Assembly (NCBI GenBank): GCA_012932865.1
Contig: SAXG01000011.1
Location: forward strand, 248,001 to 312,000
Direction of reading: 5' to 3'
DNA: 64,000 nucleotides
Source: Amylostereum areolatum
Taxonomy: Eukaryota > Basidiomycota > Agaricomycetes > Russulales > Stereaceae
Shown here: piece by piece, positions 44,201 to 53,807 of the stretch
Position numbering within the stretch: position 1 is the first letter of the stretch
How the letters are laid out: each line of letters starts with the position of its first letter
The notes under the pieces: generated by a model
Told to the model about the DNA's origin: nothing
The model's input: the letters and a program-made list of their open reading frames with translations, nothing else
Database searches by the model: none
Made by a program: the position numbers and the translations under genes

Positions 44201-45143
44201 TCCGAGGTTTCCATCCTTCGGTCAGGTCTATCGCATGATCCCAAGGTCTACTGATTGGGAAGCGTTCCGACGCTTTCTTTTCGAATACCTTTTGATACTG
44301 TTTGTAGCTAGATGGAATCATCTCATCGAGTGTCTTCTTCTTTTCTCCCATGGCTGCTCTTTCTGCGAGTTCTTGTGCTTTAGTTGCTCTCACGGTTATC
44401 CAGGCACTAGTTTCGTTCGTTTCTTCTGCGACTGGTATCGCTTCTATGTTAGTTTTCCCGTAGAACGTTCTGATCGTCTTGATCTCGATGAGATCAGAAT
44501 CGATTTCGGAATCTTCTTGTTCCTCTATCATTGCGTGATGGTTTGCCTTCTGTTCTTCGAACGATGGTAGGAAGGGTTCGTCCTTTCCTTGGACGGTCAT
44601 TGTTTTACTCGTAGTGGAGCACGTACCTGGACATGTCTGTAGTGTAATCTGTCTCTTTCTCCAATCGATGCTAGGATTGTGTTTTTTGAGCCAAGGGGTT
44701 CCTAAGATTACTTCATCTCCTCCTAGGGCTGTGACAAATAGTCCTAGGTTTTCGCGGTGAATTTCTCCGTTGATTCCTTCCATTGTCATCGGAAGGTGCA
44801 CCTTTTGTTTGATCTCTCCCAAAGTGTTTCGCGATCCATCAACGTTGTATATCGGTATCGGTTTCTTAAGTTGGATCAGATTCATCTTGTGTTTTCGCAC
44901 GAAGTCTGGATGGATCAGGGTGCTACTGGCTCCGCTATCTAGCAGTGCTTTTGCTGCGGCTTTACGGAACTTTCCATGAAACATAACAGGTATATGAATT
45001 GATGGGGCGTGCGCCGCTCCATCTTGGTATGACCTTATATACACTGTTCTATTTATGTCATCCCCTGTTTCCTGCACAGGAGATTGATTTGAAAAGTTCA
45101 TTGTCTGTGTCCTTTCAACAGCCGCGGTTGAAGGACGGTTCAA
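41251..45143 (-). CDS. Outer element pol: protease, RT, RNase H, integrase, chromodomain
   Basis: Pol is entered from gag by a -1 shift at 45143-45149. In order: aspartic protease (ALLDSGASSTLIH, near residue 70), reverse transcriptase (VYPMTVPERKELD, SPFFFIKKKDGSLRPVQDYR, VVYMDDILIF), RNase H (RIESDASDFAYGAILSQ, NYEIYDKELLGVVKALEHWR), and integrase with the HHCC finger (GHPGEMKTLELVQRNFWWPK, CPVCQ) and core residues (TSDFITDLP, SDRGPQFAS, YHPQTDGETERVNQELE). The open frame stops at 42000 after QHSATK, where dropping one A of AAA (42015-42017) gives PSPFELLHGYQPV. A second break near 41641 separates HPVFHAG from LLIPF. Beyond it lies a chromodomain (LYELETIIASK, FVKWKGYPDSGNTWEPASNL), and the stop is at 41251. 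Chromodomains direct integration to heterochromatin in related elements. Confidence 0.93.
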
Positions 45144-46457
45144 AAACCCTGATTGTCTTTGAACATGTTGGCAGTGCGCGCGAACGTTTCACTGTCCATC
45201 TTGTTCACGAGCTTGGTGATTTGATCAATCGGGGATTCTTCTTCCGTTAGATTCGCCGTTCGTGCATTGATCGTCGTTTGGGTACGTTTTTCTGGGCAGT
45301 TCCTGGAGATGTGTCCTGGCTTCCGGCAATAGAAGCATGATCCTGATTTCTGAAGTTCGGTACGTTCTTGCGGGGTAAGGCGTCTGAAGTTTCGGTTATT
45401 GTTTCCGGTCTGAGCGGCTCTGGCGGTGGTAGCATTCCCTTTATTTCCGTTTCCTCTTCGGAATGGAACGTACGTCTGTGGTTTCTTGTATAGGAGGGTG
45501 AGATCGCTCGTCGGGTTCATTGGTCTCGTATAATGTCGTTGGAATGCTTGGGCTTCTTGCCAGTTATTATCGATGCGTAATGCGAGTTCATACCATTCTT
45601 CGATGTCGTTCGAGATGTGATCTCTCTTGAGGATCTCGACTACGACATCGTTGCGCAGTCCTCTCTTGAATTGGTCGATCAATGCTTTATGATCGTAACC
45701 AGCTTCCATGGCATAGTCTCTGAAGATCGTGATGTAATCTTTGGTGTCCATAGTGCCTTGTTCCAGGCGCTGTATGTTGAATCTAGCGTCCCTTCCGGGG
45801 TCTATTTCTCCAAAGGTCTCTAAGAAGTGGTCGCGGAACACCGTCCATGGAAGGTATGCTTCTGGATCTAGGCCGCGATCTCGTATCTTATCTATTTTGC
45901 TTATTAAAAGGGACGCCCAGTGAAGGGCAGGTCCATCGGTAAGATGCGAGAGTACAAAGGTTATCTTTCGCATGTTGGCCTTATACGCGTTGGGAAATGC
46001 TATGAAGCGAAGTACGCATTGTTCGATGAACTTTGCTGCTTTCGCTCGATCTCTTCTGTCGTATATTCCTAGTGCGTTTAGTTTGAACCCTTTGTCCTTA
46101 TCTTCGGGTTTAGATCCGATTGTTCCTGTTCCTCCTGGTGGGGAATTCCCTGGTGGATATTTCGATCCTTTCGGAAGATCTGCGGTTGCTCCTCTTCCGA
46201 AAACATAGTCCTGAACTTCTTTTCCTTTCTTGTCTTCAATTGATCGGTCGGAAGGCGGTGGTGATGGTGATTGTGGCGGTCTCCATCTCATCGGTTCGGT
46301 CGCGCTGAATCCTAGGGCGAATCGAGTCTCAGGTCTCAGTTTTGCGGGATCGGCTGGTGTCGGAGATGGAGGCGTCTTGTACGGTACATTAATTTCTCCA
46401 AGGGGGACATAGCTAGGTGCAGTGGCGGGGTTGGGTATCGAGGTGGCAGCGTCTCCC
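45140..46457 (-). CDS. Outer element gag, main part
   Basis: The capsid/nucleocapsid part of Gag, ending with TGA at 45140. It contains a retrotransposon Gag capsid region (FIEQCVLRFIAF, WTVFRDHFLETFGEID, LEQGTMDTKDYITIFRDYAMEAG, LIDQFKRGLRNDVV) and a zinc knuckle CFYCRKPGHISRNC. The first in-frame ATG is split by the inner element: the A and T lie at 54271-54270 and the following GGGAG is the duplicated target. The native start would thus read MGDAATSIPNPATAP. Upstream of it the same frame stays open in the part now at 54265-55074. The stop is preceded by the slippery GGGTTTT. Confidence 0.9.
45143..45149 (-). promoter_or_regulatory. -1 ribosomal frameshift site, outer gag/pol
   Basis: In the gag frame the sense strand reads CAG GGT TTT TGA. 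The heptamer G GGT TTT fits X-XXY-YYZ, and a -1 slip moves ribosomes from the gag stop into TTG AAC CGT of pol. The inner element has the same heptamer, also directly before a TGA stop. Downstream structure was not evaluated. Confidence 0.75.
46453..46457. repeat. Inner LTR element target-site duplication, left copy
   Basis: CTCCC, matching 54265-54269; it interrupts the start codon region of the outer gag. Confidence 0.92.
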
Positions 46458-46914
46458 TGTCAGCAACGACTAGTGCGACAGCACCAAGTTACGACAAAGC
46501 TGACAGAGGAAGAGGACGACAGAGGGGAGCCGATCAGACACGGCGACAGACAAGGGAAAGCAAGCAAAGTCGGTAGAATTGACTAGCTCGAGATAAGGAA
46601 TATGTACAGCGAGAGCGAGCCTTATATACACAAGAGGAGAGAGACTTAGGTAAGCAACCAATACACGGCGATCAGTAAGCAGACCAAGTATAAGTAAGCA
46701 GTCGTATGTAAAAGAGCACAGCATGAGTCAGTATCGTACAGCATGAGTCAAGAGAAAGGAGTCAGACCCGGACCGAGATGAGTCACGTGGGTCCGGGCGG
46801 GATATAGATGAGCCGGGTCCGGGCCAAGGTGGAGCCGGACCGGTGATAAGTCGATAAGTCCTAAAGCGTGTAACCGATGTAAAGTAAAAAGAAAATTATA
46901 GACCGTTCATGACA
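46458..46914 (-). repeat. 3' LTR of inner element
   Basis: 457 bp with inverted ends TGTCA/TGACA. I found no difference from the copy at 53808-54264. The pol stop codon (46907-46909) lies inside it. It contains a repeated ACAGCATGAGTCA and a GTCCGGG-rich part. Confidence 0.95.
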
Positions 46915-49900
46915 TCACCCCTTCCTTAGATTCGACGTCCTCGTCGTAATCAGATCCAGTTTCTTCCTCCGACAGGAGTTTCCAACGATTAAGGCGTGCA
47001 GGTTTCGGGGCACCCGGATGTTCACGGTGGAAGTCGTCAATGCGTTTCTTGGCATTCTGGAGATTGGTGAGAGGCTCCCAAGTATTGTCATTGTCTGGGT
47101 AGCCTTTCCATTTGACGAGGTACTTGAAGCCGCGACCAACCTTCTTGGAGTCTATAATCTTTTCGACCTCATAGACTTCCTCTCCTTGGACTAACTCTGG
47201 CGGTGGAGGTGTAGGTGCTTTCTGATTGTCAAAGGCGGGACCGTTGTGTGGAGATAGGAGGGACTCGTTGAAGACCGGATGTTTTCGTGACCAGGATGTA
47301 GGGAGGCGAAGCTTGTAAGCCGATGCTCCGACTTTTTCCAGGATTTCGAAAGGACCAAAGCGCTTGTCATCTAGCTTTTGCATAGGACGTGCCGTTTTGA
47401 TTACGGTTTGGCCATCTCTGGTCTTGGCTTCCAGCCAGACGAAGTCGCCAATTTTGTAATTTATTGGTTCGTCCTTCTTGCGATCGTAAAAGCGCTTTTG
47501 ATCGTCCTGTGCTGCCTTTAGCGCAGAGCGGGCTTCCTCATAGATGTCTCGCATGCGTTGTGCAAACTCGTTCGCCGATGGGTTGTCTGTCTCACGTCGA
47601 GGGTTTGTCCCCAGGTAGAGTTCCCGACCATAGTTGGCAAAGTTGGGAGACATCCCAATCGAACTATGGACCATGTTGTTGAGTGCAGTCATGGCAAGTG
47701 GGAGGTAACGTGTCCAATTGTCCTGTCGTTGATTGACGAAGATGCGAAGGTAGTTTTCCATGGTCATGTTGGAGCGTTCGGTCTGTCCATCCGTCTGAGG
47801 GTGATACGCCGTGGACGGGTTCCCTTCAATGCCTAACAGTTGGAACAATGCTGTGGTGAATTTGGAGACAAACACGCTGCCACGGTCGCTGACGATCTTT
47901 CTAGGAATTCCATGATGGGGGACCACCTCGCGTAGGTACTCGAAGGCGAGTTCGTCCTCCGTTAGGTCTTTGGTCGTGGCCCAGAATACAACCTGCTTGG
48001 TACCCATGCAGTTCACATTGCAGATGGCGTCTTTTCCATCCGAGACTGGGAGCGGCATGACAAAGTCGATGGATACATGCTCCCAAGGCGCTTGTGGCGG
48101 GTCATGTGGGTGGAGTGGAGCGGCAATGTGATCATGTCTAATCTTGGTGCGTTGGCAGGTCTCACATCCTTCAACATATTTCCGGACATCGTCTCTAATG
48201 GCAGGCCACCAGTAGTTGCGCGTGATGAGCTCATGGGTCTTGTATCGTCCTGGGTGACCGACAAGCGGGCCGTCATGATGAGCTTGGATGATGTCTGCAC
48301 GGAGTCCTTTGTCTCTTGGGACATAGAGTCTGTGTTGCCAGGTGATCGTTCCATCTGCGTGTTCCAGCCATCCCTTCACTTTGAGTGCTAAGGCGCGTTC
48401 TACTGCATGGTCTCGGAGTAAGGTAGCCTCCTGAATCCGCTCAATGAAGATATTGTCAGGTCCATTGGTTATAATTCCTGCATGGTTGAGGGCGCGAAAG
48501 AGTTCTGGTTTCAGGAGGACAATGTTTTCATTGTCTTTCTCCCCCTTCTCAAGGCCCGCTAGTCGGGAAATAGCATCGGGTTTACCCATTGTTTTGCCAG
48601 GCTTGTGAAGTAGCGTACAATGATACTCTTGTAGCTCCGTTAACCATCGTGCTTGTCTCCGATTTAGCTTCTGCGCCTTGCGGAAGTACGTGAGATTGCG
48701 ATGATCCGACCAGATTTCAAACTCCTGTCGTGCCCCCATGAGGTATTGTCTCCATTCCTCTAGCGCCGTCATGATAGCCAGTAATTCCTTGTCATAAATC
48801 TCATAGTTCCTCTCAGCTTCGCTGAGGGACTTTGAGAGGAAGGCGACCGGGTGCCATTTGCCATTGTCCTGTTGTTGCGAAAGTACCGCGCCCGTGGCAT
48901 AGTCAGAGGAGTCCGCCTCGACACGGAACTGTCCATCGTCTGTAGGGATTGCTAGAACTGGCTGCGATGTTATACGTCGCTTGAGTTCCTCAAAAGCCTC
49001 CTGCTGTGGGGTGTCCCAGACCCATTCCGTCTTCCCAGTGAGTTTAGTCATTGGGTGAGCAATGCCACTGAAGTCCTTGATAAAGCGACGGTAGAAGTTG
49101 CAAAAGCCCAAAAATGATTGAAGTTGTTTCTTCGTTTTGGGGGCTGGCCAATTGGTGATTGCCGCGACCTTTGCTGGATCCATGCGAACCCTTCCTCCGC
49201 CGACAATCATGCCCAGGTATTCGATTTCTACCTTCTCAAACTCGCACTTTTCTGGCTTCAGATAGAGTTTGTTTTCTCGCAGGATCCGAAGGACCTCCTT
49301 GACTATTCGACGATGTTCTTCTAGCGTATGTGTGAAGATGAGGATGTCGTCCAAATAGACGACCACGACTCCTTGGTGGATCAAGTCTTTGAACAGGTCA
49401 TTCATCATGGCTTGGAACGTAGACGGGGAGTTGGTGAGTCCAAAGAACATGACCGTAGGCTCGTAGAGACCTTTGTTCGTGCGGAATGCAGCTTTCCACT
49501 CGTCCCCTTCTTTAATCCGAACATTGTTGTACCCCCATCGGACATCGAGCTTGGTAAAGTGCCGTGCTCCTTTAAGTTTGTCAACCAACTCTTGGATGAG
49601 CGGGAGCGGGTAACGGTTCTTTATTGTCATCTCATTGAGCTTTCGATAGTCCTGCACAGGACGTAGCGAGCCGTCTTTTTTCTTGATGAAGAAGAATGGG
49701 GAGGCCATGGGTGATTTGGACGGTTGGATCCGGCCAGATCTCAGGTTCTCTTCCAGAAAGGCGTCCAGTTGCTTCTGCTCGTCCAATGTGAGGGGGTAAA
49801 CTTTGCAATCAACCGGTTTGAAGTTAGGAGTGAGCTCAATGGCGTGGTCCCATGGGCGTCGCTCAGGGAGCTTGTCGAAGTCGTCTTTGTCAAAGATGTC

Positions 49901-51082
49901 CTTGAATTCGTGGTACGCCGTTGGGACTCGCTCAGAGAAGGTCTGTTCCTTTTTCTTAGCGTGCTCTTCAATTGCAATGTCCGATGCATGGGTCCGGATG
50001 TGGTATGTCGCTTTGTAGCCATCCCAGTCGAAAGCAAACAGCTGCTCGTCCTTTTCCATGTGGACTGGCTCTTCCTCCTCCTCTTCATCCTCATCGATAT
50101 TGAGGAGGGGAGGGGGACGAGAGCAGCTGATAGGGCATCGGTCAAATTCAATTGACCCGGATTTCCAGTCGATGTGAGGGTTGTGCTTCTTTAGCCACTC
50201 ATGTCCAATGAAAAGGTCCGTATCTCCTAGATTGGAGACCGCCAGGTCAATGTTTTCTTCATGGTCTTGAATATTTAGGCGAAGTGTGACATATTCCGTA
50301 ATGGGACCTCCTGTGTTGAGAGTGCCGTCTGCATTTCGTACTGGGATTGGGCGAGCAGTCCGTCGCGTGGGGATGTGATTTTCCTGCACAAACTTCGTGT
50401 TGATACATGAGCCAGTGCAACCACTGTCCAGGAGTGCGAGAGCTTTGACAATGCGTTTGGAATCTACCACCAGTTGTGTGGGAATGACCGTTTGTTCCTT
50501 GGCGCTGGCGGAGCGTATGAACTGCATAGGAGTGGCGAGCTCTAGTAGAGCTTGACATGCTAACTCGTCTCCCATGCCAGTTATTTCCTTGATGGCTTCA
50601 TAAGTAGCCTCGTCACGGCGTCGGTGGTGTGTCCAGATGCGAAGGATTGCAATCGCACTTTCGGGTTTGTCTTCCCTTAAGCGACGAAGCGTCCATTGAG
50701 CCGTTCCAGGTGCCATATAACATGATTTGGGCGCCGTGCCCCTTCCATCGCACGGCGTTGTCCCTGACTTCACAGGGTCCATATCCAAAACCGAGTTCGT
50801 ATCCAAAGCCGTATCCAAAACTGAAGCCGAAACCGAAGCCATATCCAAAGCCGAAGGCTCACAAATCGAGGCCTGAGTATCTAAAATAACAACGGGACGC
50901 GTGCCCGTACCGATAGAGTCCGTAAGAGAAGTCATAATGGGGATATCCCCCGTAGTAGTACAGTCCGAATCAACAATGCGCATATGTAAACGAGAACCAG
51001 GCCACCGAGGCGCCACAAAACCAGACGAGCGAGAAACAGAAACTTGGGCTTCAGATGCCGTGTACATCGTCAGCCCCCTCAA
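46907..51082 (-). CDS. Inner element pol: protease, RT, RNase H, integrase, chromodomain
   Basis: Single uninterrupted frame of about 1,390 residues, entered from gag by a -1 shift. In order: a linker with a (S/A)VLDxxLD-type imperfect repeat (DNA 50770-50860), protease (ALLDSGCTGSCIN), RT (SPFFFIKKKDGSLRPVQDYR, VVYLDDILIF), RNase H (RVEADSSDYATGAVLSQQ, YEIYDKELLAIMTALEEWR), integrase HHCC (GHPGRYKTHELITRNYWWP, CETCQRTK) and core (SIDFVMPLPVSDG, SDRGSVFVSKF, YHPQTDGQTERSN), a GPF-like region (DKRFGPFEILEKVG), and a C-terminal chromodomain (YEVEKIIDSKK, YLVKWKGYPDNDNTWEP). The last residues are read from the polypurine tract and the first bases of the 3' LTR. Intact, so probably functional. 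Confidence 0.95.
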   Translation of the reverse strand: MRGLTMYTASEAQVSVSRSSGFVAPRWPGSRLHMRIVDSDCTTTGDIPIMTSLTDSIGTGTRPVVILDTQASICEPSALDMASVSASVLDTALDTNSVLDMDPVKSGTTPCDGRGTAPKSCYMAPGTAQWTLRRLREDKPESAIAILRIWTHHRRRDEATYEAIKEITGMGDELACQALLELATPMQFIRSASAKEQTVIPTQLVVDSKRIVKALALLDSGCTGSCINTKFVQENHIPTRRTARPIPVRNADGTLNTGGPITEYVTLRLNIQDHEENIDLAVSNLGDTDLFIGHEWLKKHNPHIDWKSGSIEFDRCPISCSRPPPLLNIDEDEEEEEEPVHMEKDEQLFAFDWDGYKATYHIRTHASDIAIEEHAKKKEQTFSERVPTAYHEFKDIFDKDDFDKLPERRPWDHAIELTPNFKPVDCKVYPLTLDEQKQLDAFLEENLRSGRIQPSKSPMASPFFFIKKKDGSLRPVQDYRKLNEMTIKNRYPLPLIQELVDKLKGARHFTKLDVRWGYNNVRIKEGDEWKAAFRTNKGLYEPTVMFFGLTNSPSTFQAMMNDLFKDLIHQGVVVVYLDDILIFTHTLEEHRRIVKEVLRILRENKLYLKPEKCEFEKVEIEYLGMIVGGGRVRMDPAKVAAITNWPAPKTKKQLQSFLGFCNFYRRFIKDFSGIAHPMTKLTGKTEWVWDTPQQEAFEELKRRITSQPVLAIPTDDGQFRVEADSSDYATGAVLSQQQDNGKWHPVAFLSKSLSEAERNYEIYDKELLAIMTALEEWRQYLMGARQEFEIWSDHRNLTYFRKAQKLNRRQARWLTELQEYHCTLLHKPGKTMGKPDAISRLAGLEKGEKDNENIVLLKPELFRALNHAGIITNGPDNIFIERIQEATLLRDHAVERALALKVKGWLEHADGTITWQHRLYVPRDKGLRADIIQAHHDGPLVGHPGRYKTHELITRNYWWPAIRDDVRKYVEGCETCQRTKIRHDHIAAPLHPHDPPQAPWEHVSIDFVMPLPVSDGKDAICNVNCMGTKQVVFWATTKDLTEDELAFEYLREVVPHHGIPRKIVSDRGSVFVSKFTTALFQLLGIEGNPSTAYHPQTDGQTERSNMTMENYLRIFVNQRQDNWTRYLPLAMTALNNMVHSSIGMSPNFANYGRELYLGTNPRRETDNPSANEFAQRMRDIYEEARSALKAAQDDQKRFYDRKKDEPINYKIGDFVWLEAKTRDGQTVIKTARPMQKLDDKRFGPFEILEKVGASAYKLRLPTSWSRKHPVFNESLLSPHNGPAFDNQKAPTPPPPELVQGEEVYEVEKIIDSKKVGRGFKYLVKWKGYPDNDNTWEPLTNLQNAKKRIDDFHREHPGAPKPARLNRWKLLSEEETGSDYDEDVESKEGVMS
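46915..46927 (-). promoter_or_regulatory. Polypurine tract of inner element
   Basis: Sense AAGGAAGGGGTGA directly before the 3' LTR end TGTCA, overlapping the last pol codons. Confidence 0.7.
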
Positions 51083-52335
51083 AAACCCTCCTTCTTCTCC
51101 TCCACCTTCGGCTGAGCTTGAAGCGCGTCCATCACGCTTTTCCGATCTTCGGCCGACAGGCTCCTAGCCCAGGCGGTGGGCGTCTCGAACGTCTGTGCTC
51201 GAGCCTCCCGCTTTGGTGGTTCCGTGTACCGGTCCCTCCCCCACATGTCTCGGATGTTCTTCACGTCCACCCTGCAGTCCCGCACCTGGTGGCCATTCTG
51301 TCCGCAGCGGAAGCATCGCCCCTTGATGTCGACACGGTTGACGTCCATCGGCTGACCTTTGCCACCGTGCACCGTGCCGGTTCCATCGCGGCGCCATGGG
51401 ACCTGCCCCCCTTGTTGCCCATTGGACGATCCTTGTCCTTTGGGTTTTTGGTTCTGCACGGGTCCACTGCGCTGGGTCTTAAGGTCCTCCCGCTCCTGTC
51501 GCAGACCGTCGATCAGGATGATGCGCTCTTTGAGGTCCTCATATTTCTGAGGAACGTGACCGCTGTCGTAGATGGAGTCGATGGTCCGATAGTAGACGTT
51601 GTGTTTGAGCAGCTGCATGAGGTGGATAGGGTCCTGCGCCGTGGAGTATCCTGCCTTTCTTGCGAGTTGCTCGAACTTGGCGAAGTATTCATGGGCAGTG
51701 GTACCCTTCGTCTGTTTGAACCCGTCCAGTTCAACTGCGGCACGGTGCTGCTCATTGACGTCGGTGAAGGCCCCTTTGAGTGCTTTGTGGAAGTCCACCC
51801 AGGCGACCATGGCTCCATTGGCCAAGTGTGCATCCTCATACTCGGCCTTCCAGGTGCGTGCTGCCTCCCCCGTCATGTAGGTGAGAATGAAGAGGACTTT
51901 GTCCTTGTCCGTCACGAGGTCATCCTCAGCAGCTCGCATGTATTCCTCGCACGACCGCATCCAGTCATTGAAGTCCTCTCGTTTCCCAGAGAACCCTTCA
52001 GGAGTTTTCGCGTGGACTTTCTTTCGGGGGGGTCTGGCGGCGGCGGCGGCTGGGGCACTAACAGTGACCGCAGGGGGGTTGACGGTGATGGGGGGGGCCG
52101 TGACGTTGACGGTGGGGGGTGGCAGGTTGAGGGCAGCAACAAGCACGGCAGGGATGGCGACCCATTGGCCATTTACTTCCATGAGCCAGGCATCGTCGGT
52201 GCCGTTATTCATGTGTTGGATGGGAGAGCCAGTTTGGCCGATGACAATGTTCCATGTTCCACCGATTTCGGTGCAGTTGGCAAGTTCGGCGGGGAGAGGG
52301 GGTTGGGGGTCGGTGCGGATCCACTGGGCAGCCAT
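51079..52335 (-). CDS. Inner element gag
   Basis: 418 residues from the ATG at 52335 (MAAQWIRTDPQPP). It has an N-terminal Pro/Val-rich part (around residue 70-100), then a Ty3-type capsid region (FSGKREDFNDWMRSCEEYMRAA, FILTYMTGEAARTWKAEY, LDGFKQTKGTTAHEYFAKFEQLARKAGY) and a zinc knuckle CFRCGQNGHQVRDC. It ends EKKEGF with TGA directly after the GGGTTTT slippery site. The frame stays open upstream to about 52560 (FTERGNDFFVQLGDTTVEVAF), so native Gag may begin further 5'; that part is cut off by a frame break near 52550 and by the MITE at 52575. Confidence 0.9.
   Translation of the reverse strand: MAAQWIRTDPQPPLPAELANCTEIGGTWNIVIGQTGSPIQHMNNGTDDAWLMEVNGQWVAIPAVLVAALNLPPPTVNVTAPPITVNPPAVTVSAPAAAAARPPRKKVHAKTPEGFSGKREDFNDWMRSCEEYMRAAEDDLVTDKDKVLFILTYMTGEAARTWKAEYEDAHLANGAMVAWVDFHKALKGAFTDVNEQHRAAVELDGFKQTKGTTAHEYFAKFEQLARKAGYSTAQDPIHLMQLLKHNVYYRTIDSIYDSGHVPQKYEDLKERIILIDGLRQEREDLKTQRSGPVQNQKPKGQGSSNGQQGGQVPWRRDGTGTVHGGKGQPMDVNRVDIKGRCFRCGQNGHQVRDCRVDVKNIRDMWGRDRYTEPPKREARAQTFETPTAWARSLSAEDRKSVMDALQAQPKVEEKKEGF
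51082..51088 (-). promoter_or_regulatory. -1 ribosomal frameshift site, inner gag/pol
   Basis: Sense GAG GGT TTT TGA: heptamer G GGT TTT immediately before the gag stop. A -1 slip enters pol as TTG AGG GGG CTG ACG ATG. It is identical in design to the site in the outer element. Confidence 0.75.
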
Positions 52336-52574
52336 GATTGGTTCGTCGAGGTCGGAGAAGTCTTCGTCGGTGACAGGCGGTAGGGCGGAGGCGGCGATGA
52401 GGTTGAAGTCGGCTTCAGTGAGGTCGTCTTGGCTTTCGTTGGCGAAGTACCAACTGATGCCACTTGTTTGGGTTGCTACGAAGGCGACTTCGACAGTGGT
52501 GTCTCCGAGTTGGACAAAGAAGTCGTTTCCTCGTTCAGTGAAGCCTAGAGGGAGGGGATATATGTAGCAGTTTC

Positions 52575-52866
52575 ATCAGGAAAAACCTCCCTTACTAAAA
52601 TCAACAAATCCAGCAAATTAGCGCTAGTTAGAGGGGGACCTTCCTAAAGTGAACTAACAGGCTCTATTCTCACAAAACCCCGTACACATTTCGATGCACC
52701 GTCGTCGACATTGACCTCATATTTGCACTTCAAATACATAGTTGAGGCCAGAAGGGTGACAGGGACCTACGTCGACGTAGTGCCTTGCAGGTTGGCAGCG
52801 GGAACAGGGAATTAGGAAGGTCCCCCTCTAATTAGTAGATTTTTAGTAAGGGAGGTTTTTCCTGAT
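52575..52866. mobile_element. 292-bp MITE inside the inner LTR element
   Basis: Non-coding element with terminal inverted repeats of about 50 bp: ATCAGGAAAAACCTCCCTTA at the left, its complement at the right, and further inside TTAGAGGGGGACCTTCCTAA on both sides. It is flanked by a perfect 5-bp duplication GTTTC (52570-52574 and 52867-52871). The centre has no ORF. It inserted in the 5' part of the inner element's gag/leader region. Confidence 0.9.
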
Positions 52867-52937
52867 GTTTCGTCCTCAACGTCGGTGTCGGAGTCAGAAC
52901 TGGAGTCGGAGCCGTTGAGTCCGAACGAGGGAATTGT

Positions 52938-53339
52938 TTATAAGTGGGTGAGGTCGATGACCTCTGGCTGGGTGAGGTCGATGACCTCTGGCTCTGGTGT
53001 GGGGCTGGGGGTGTTGCCTGGTGTAAGGAGGCGGTGGGTGTGTCGAGTGTCTACTGGTATTTTCTCGTTGGGCGCGTAGAAGGATTTTGGGGGTTGCTCG
53101 AGTTTGTAGCGGTAGGTGACGTATGGGCAGGAGTAGACGTAGAGGTTTCCGTTTCCTTGTTCGCTTATTTTGAGGCGATAGAAGTGGATGTCTATGATGG
53201 AGTCTTCAAGTTCTTCTACACCGAGGGCGACCTTCCAATTGTGCCAGGCCCAAGGGTCTTTAGATTCGTTGATGAGGGAGATGATAGCGTCGTGGCTGAT
53301 GGGGATGAATTCTTGTACTTGCGAGCGCCAATCTTCCAT
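52938..53339 (-). CDS. Inner element leader ORF with tandem SIM-like motifs
   Basis: 133 residues from the ATG at 53339 (MEDWRSQVQEFIPISHDAII). Likely the N-terminal domain of a longer Gag: after the stop TAA at 52938 the same frame continues through an acidic run (SDSSSDSDTDVEDE) up to the MITE. The last residues are a 24-bp tandem duplication giving PEVIDLTQ and PEVIDLTH. VIDLT is a canonical SUMO-interacting motif in many proteins. The central part has Trp/Tyr-rich strands (WAWHNWKVALGVEELEDSI) without a family I recognise. An upstream in-frame stretch to 53546 is open but less protein-like. Confidence 0.55.
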   Translation of the reverse strand: MEDWRSQVQEFIPISHDAIISLINESKDPWAWHNWKVALGVEELEDSIIDIHFYRLKISEQGNGNLYVYSCPYVTYRYKLEQPPKSFYAPNEKIPVDTRHTHRLLTPGNTPSPTPEPEVIDLTQPEVIDLTHL

Positions 53340-53795
53340 GCACGAGCCCCCAGTCGAAATGGTTACTCTGTGCGGCAAGGGAAGATTTTGTCGAGGGAAG
53401 GTGGTTCTGTTATGAGATCGCAAGACGGTCTGCCTCAGTCTTCTCGACCTGTTGGCTGTCTCTTCGTCTAGGGGACACGAGCCCAAAGACTTCCTAAACC
53501 GCTTTCCTTTCGCCGCTTTTACTCGTTTCCTACACCAAAGGTGCACCTTCTACTGTCACCTCTGAGCTTTCAACTCCTGGTATTGGAGAGTCTCGAGTAG
53601 GTGTAACGTTTCGAGGAAACGTCAAGCCGGCACCGGTATACGTGCGCACGACCACAATGTCAGGGTAACGAGTCGCGTACTCTGGGGGCAACGGTCTAGG
53701 GCGGCACGGGGGAAGAACAAGGTCAGTACCAGACGGGTACTACTACTACGCTACAGTACGTAGGGACGGTCGTAGGGTGGTGCAAGAGTAAACAG

Positions 53796-53805
53796 ATCTC
53801 GAGCT
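53796..53805 (-). promoter_or_regulatory. Self-complementary primer-binding site, inner element
   Basis: Sense AGCTCGAGAT, 2 nt inside the 5' LTR end. It is the exact complement of ATCTCGAGCT within the LTR (53935-53944), which starts 34 nt downstream of a TATATAAG box (53971-53979). That is where the transcript should begin. This is the arrangement of Tf1/sushi-type self-primed elements. Confidence 0.7.
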
Positions 53806-53807
53806 TA

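Noticed and set aside
46291..46293. ATG at 46291 as the start of the outer gag
   Set aside because: The frame is open upstream through the insertion junction, and the earlier ATG split by the inner element (MGDAATS) is the better start.
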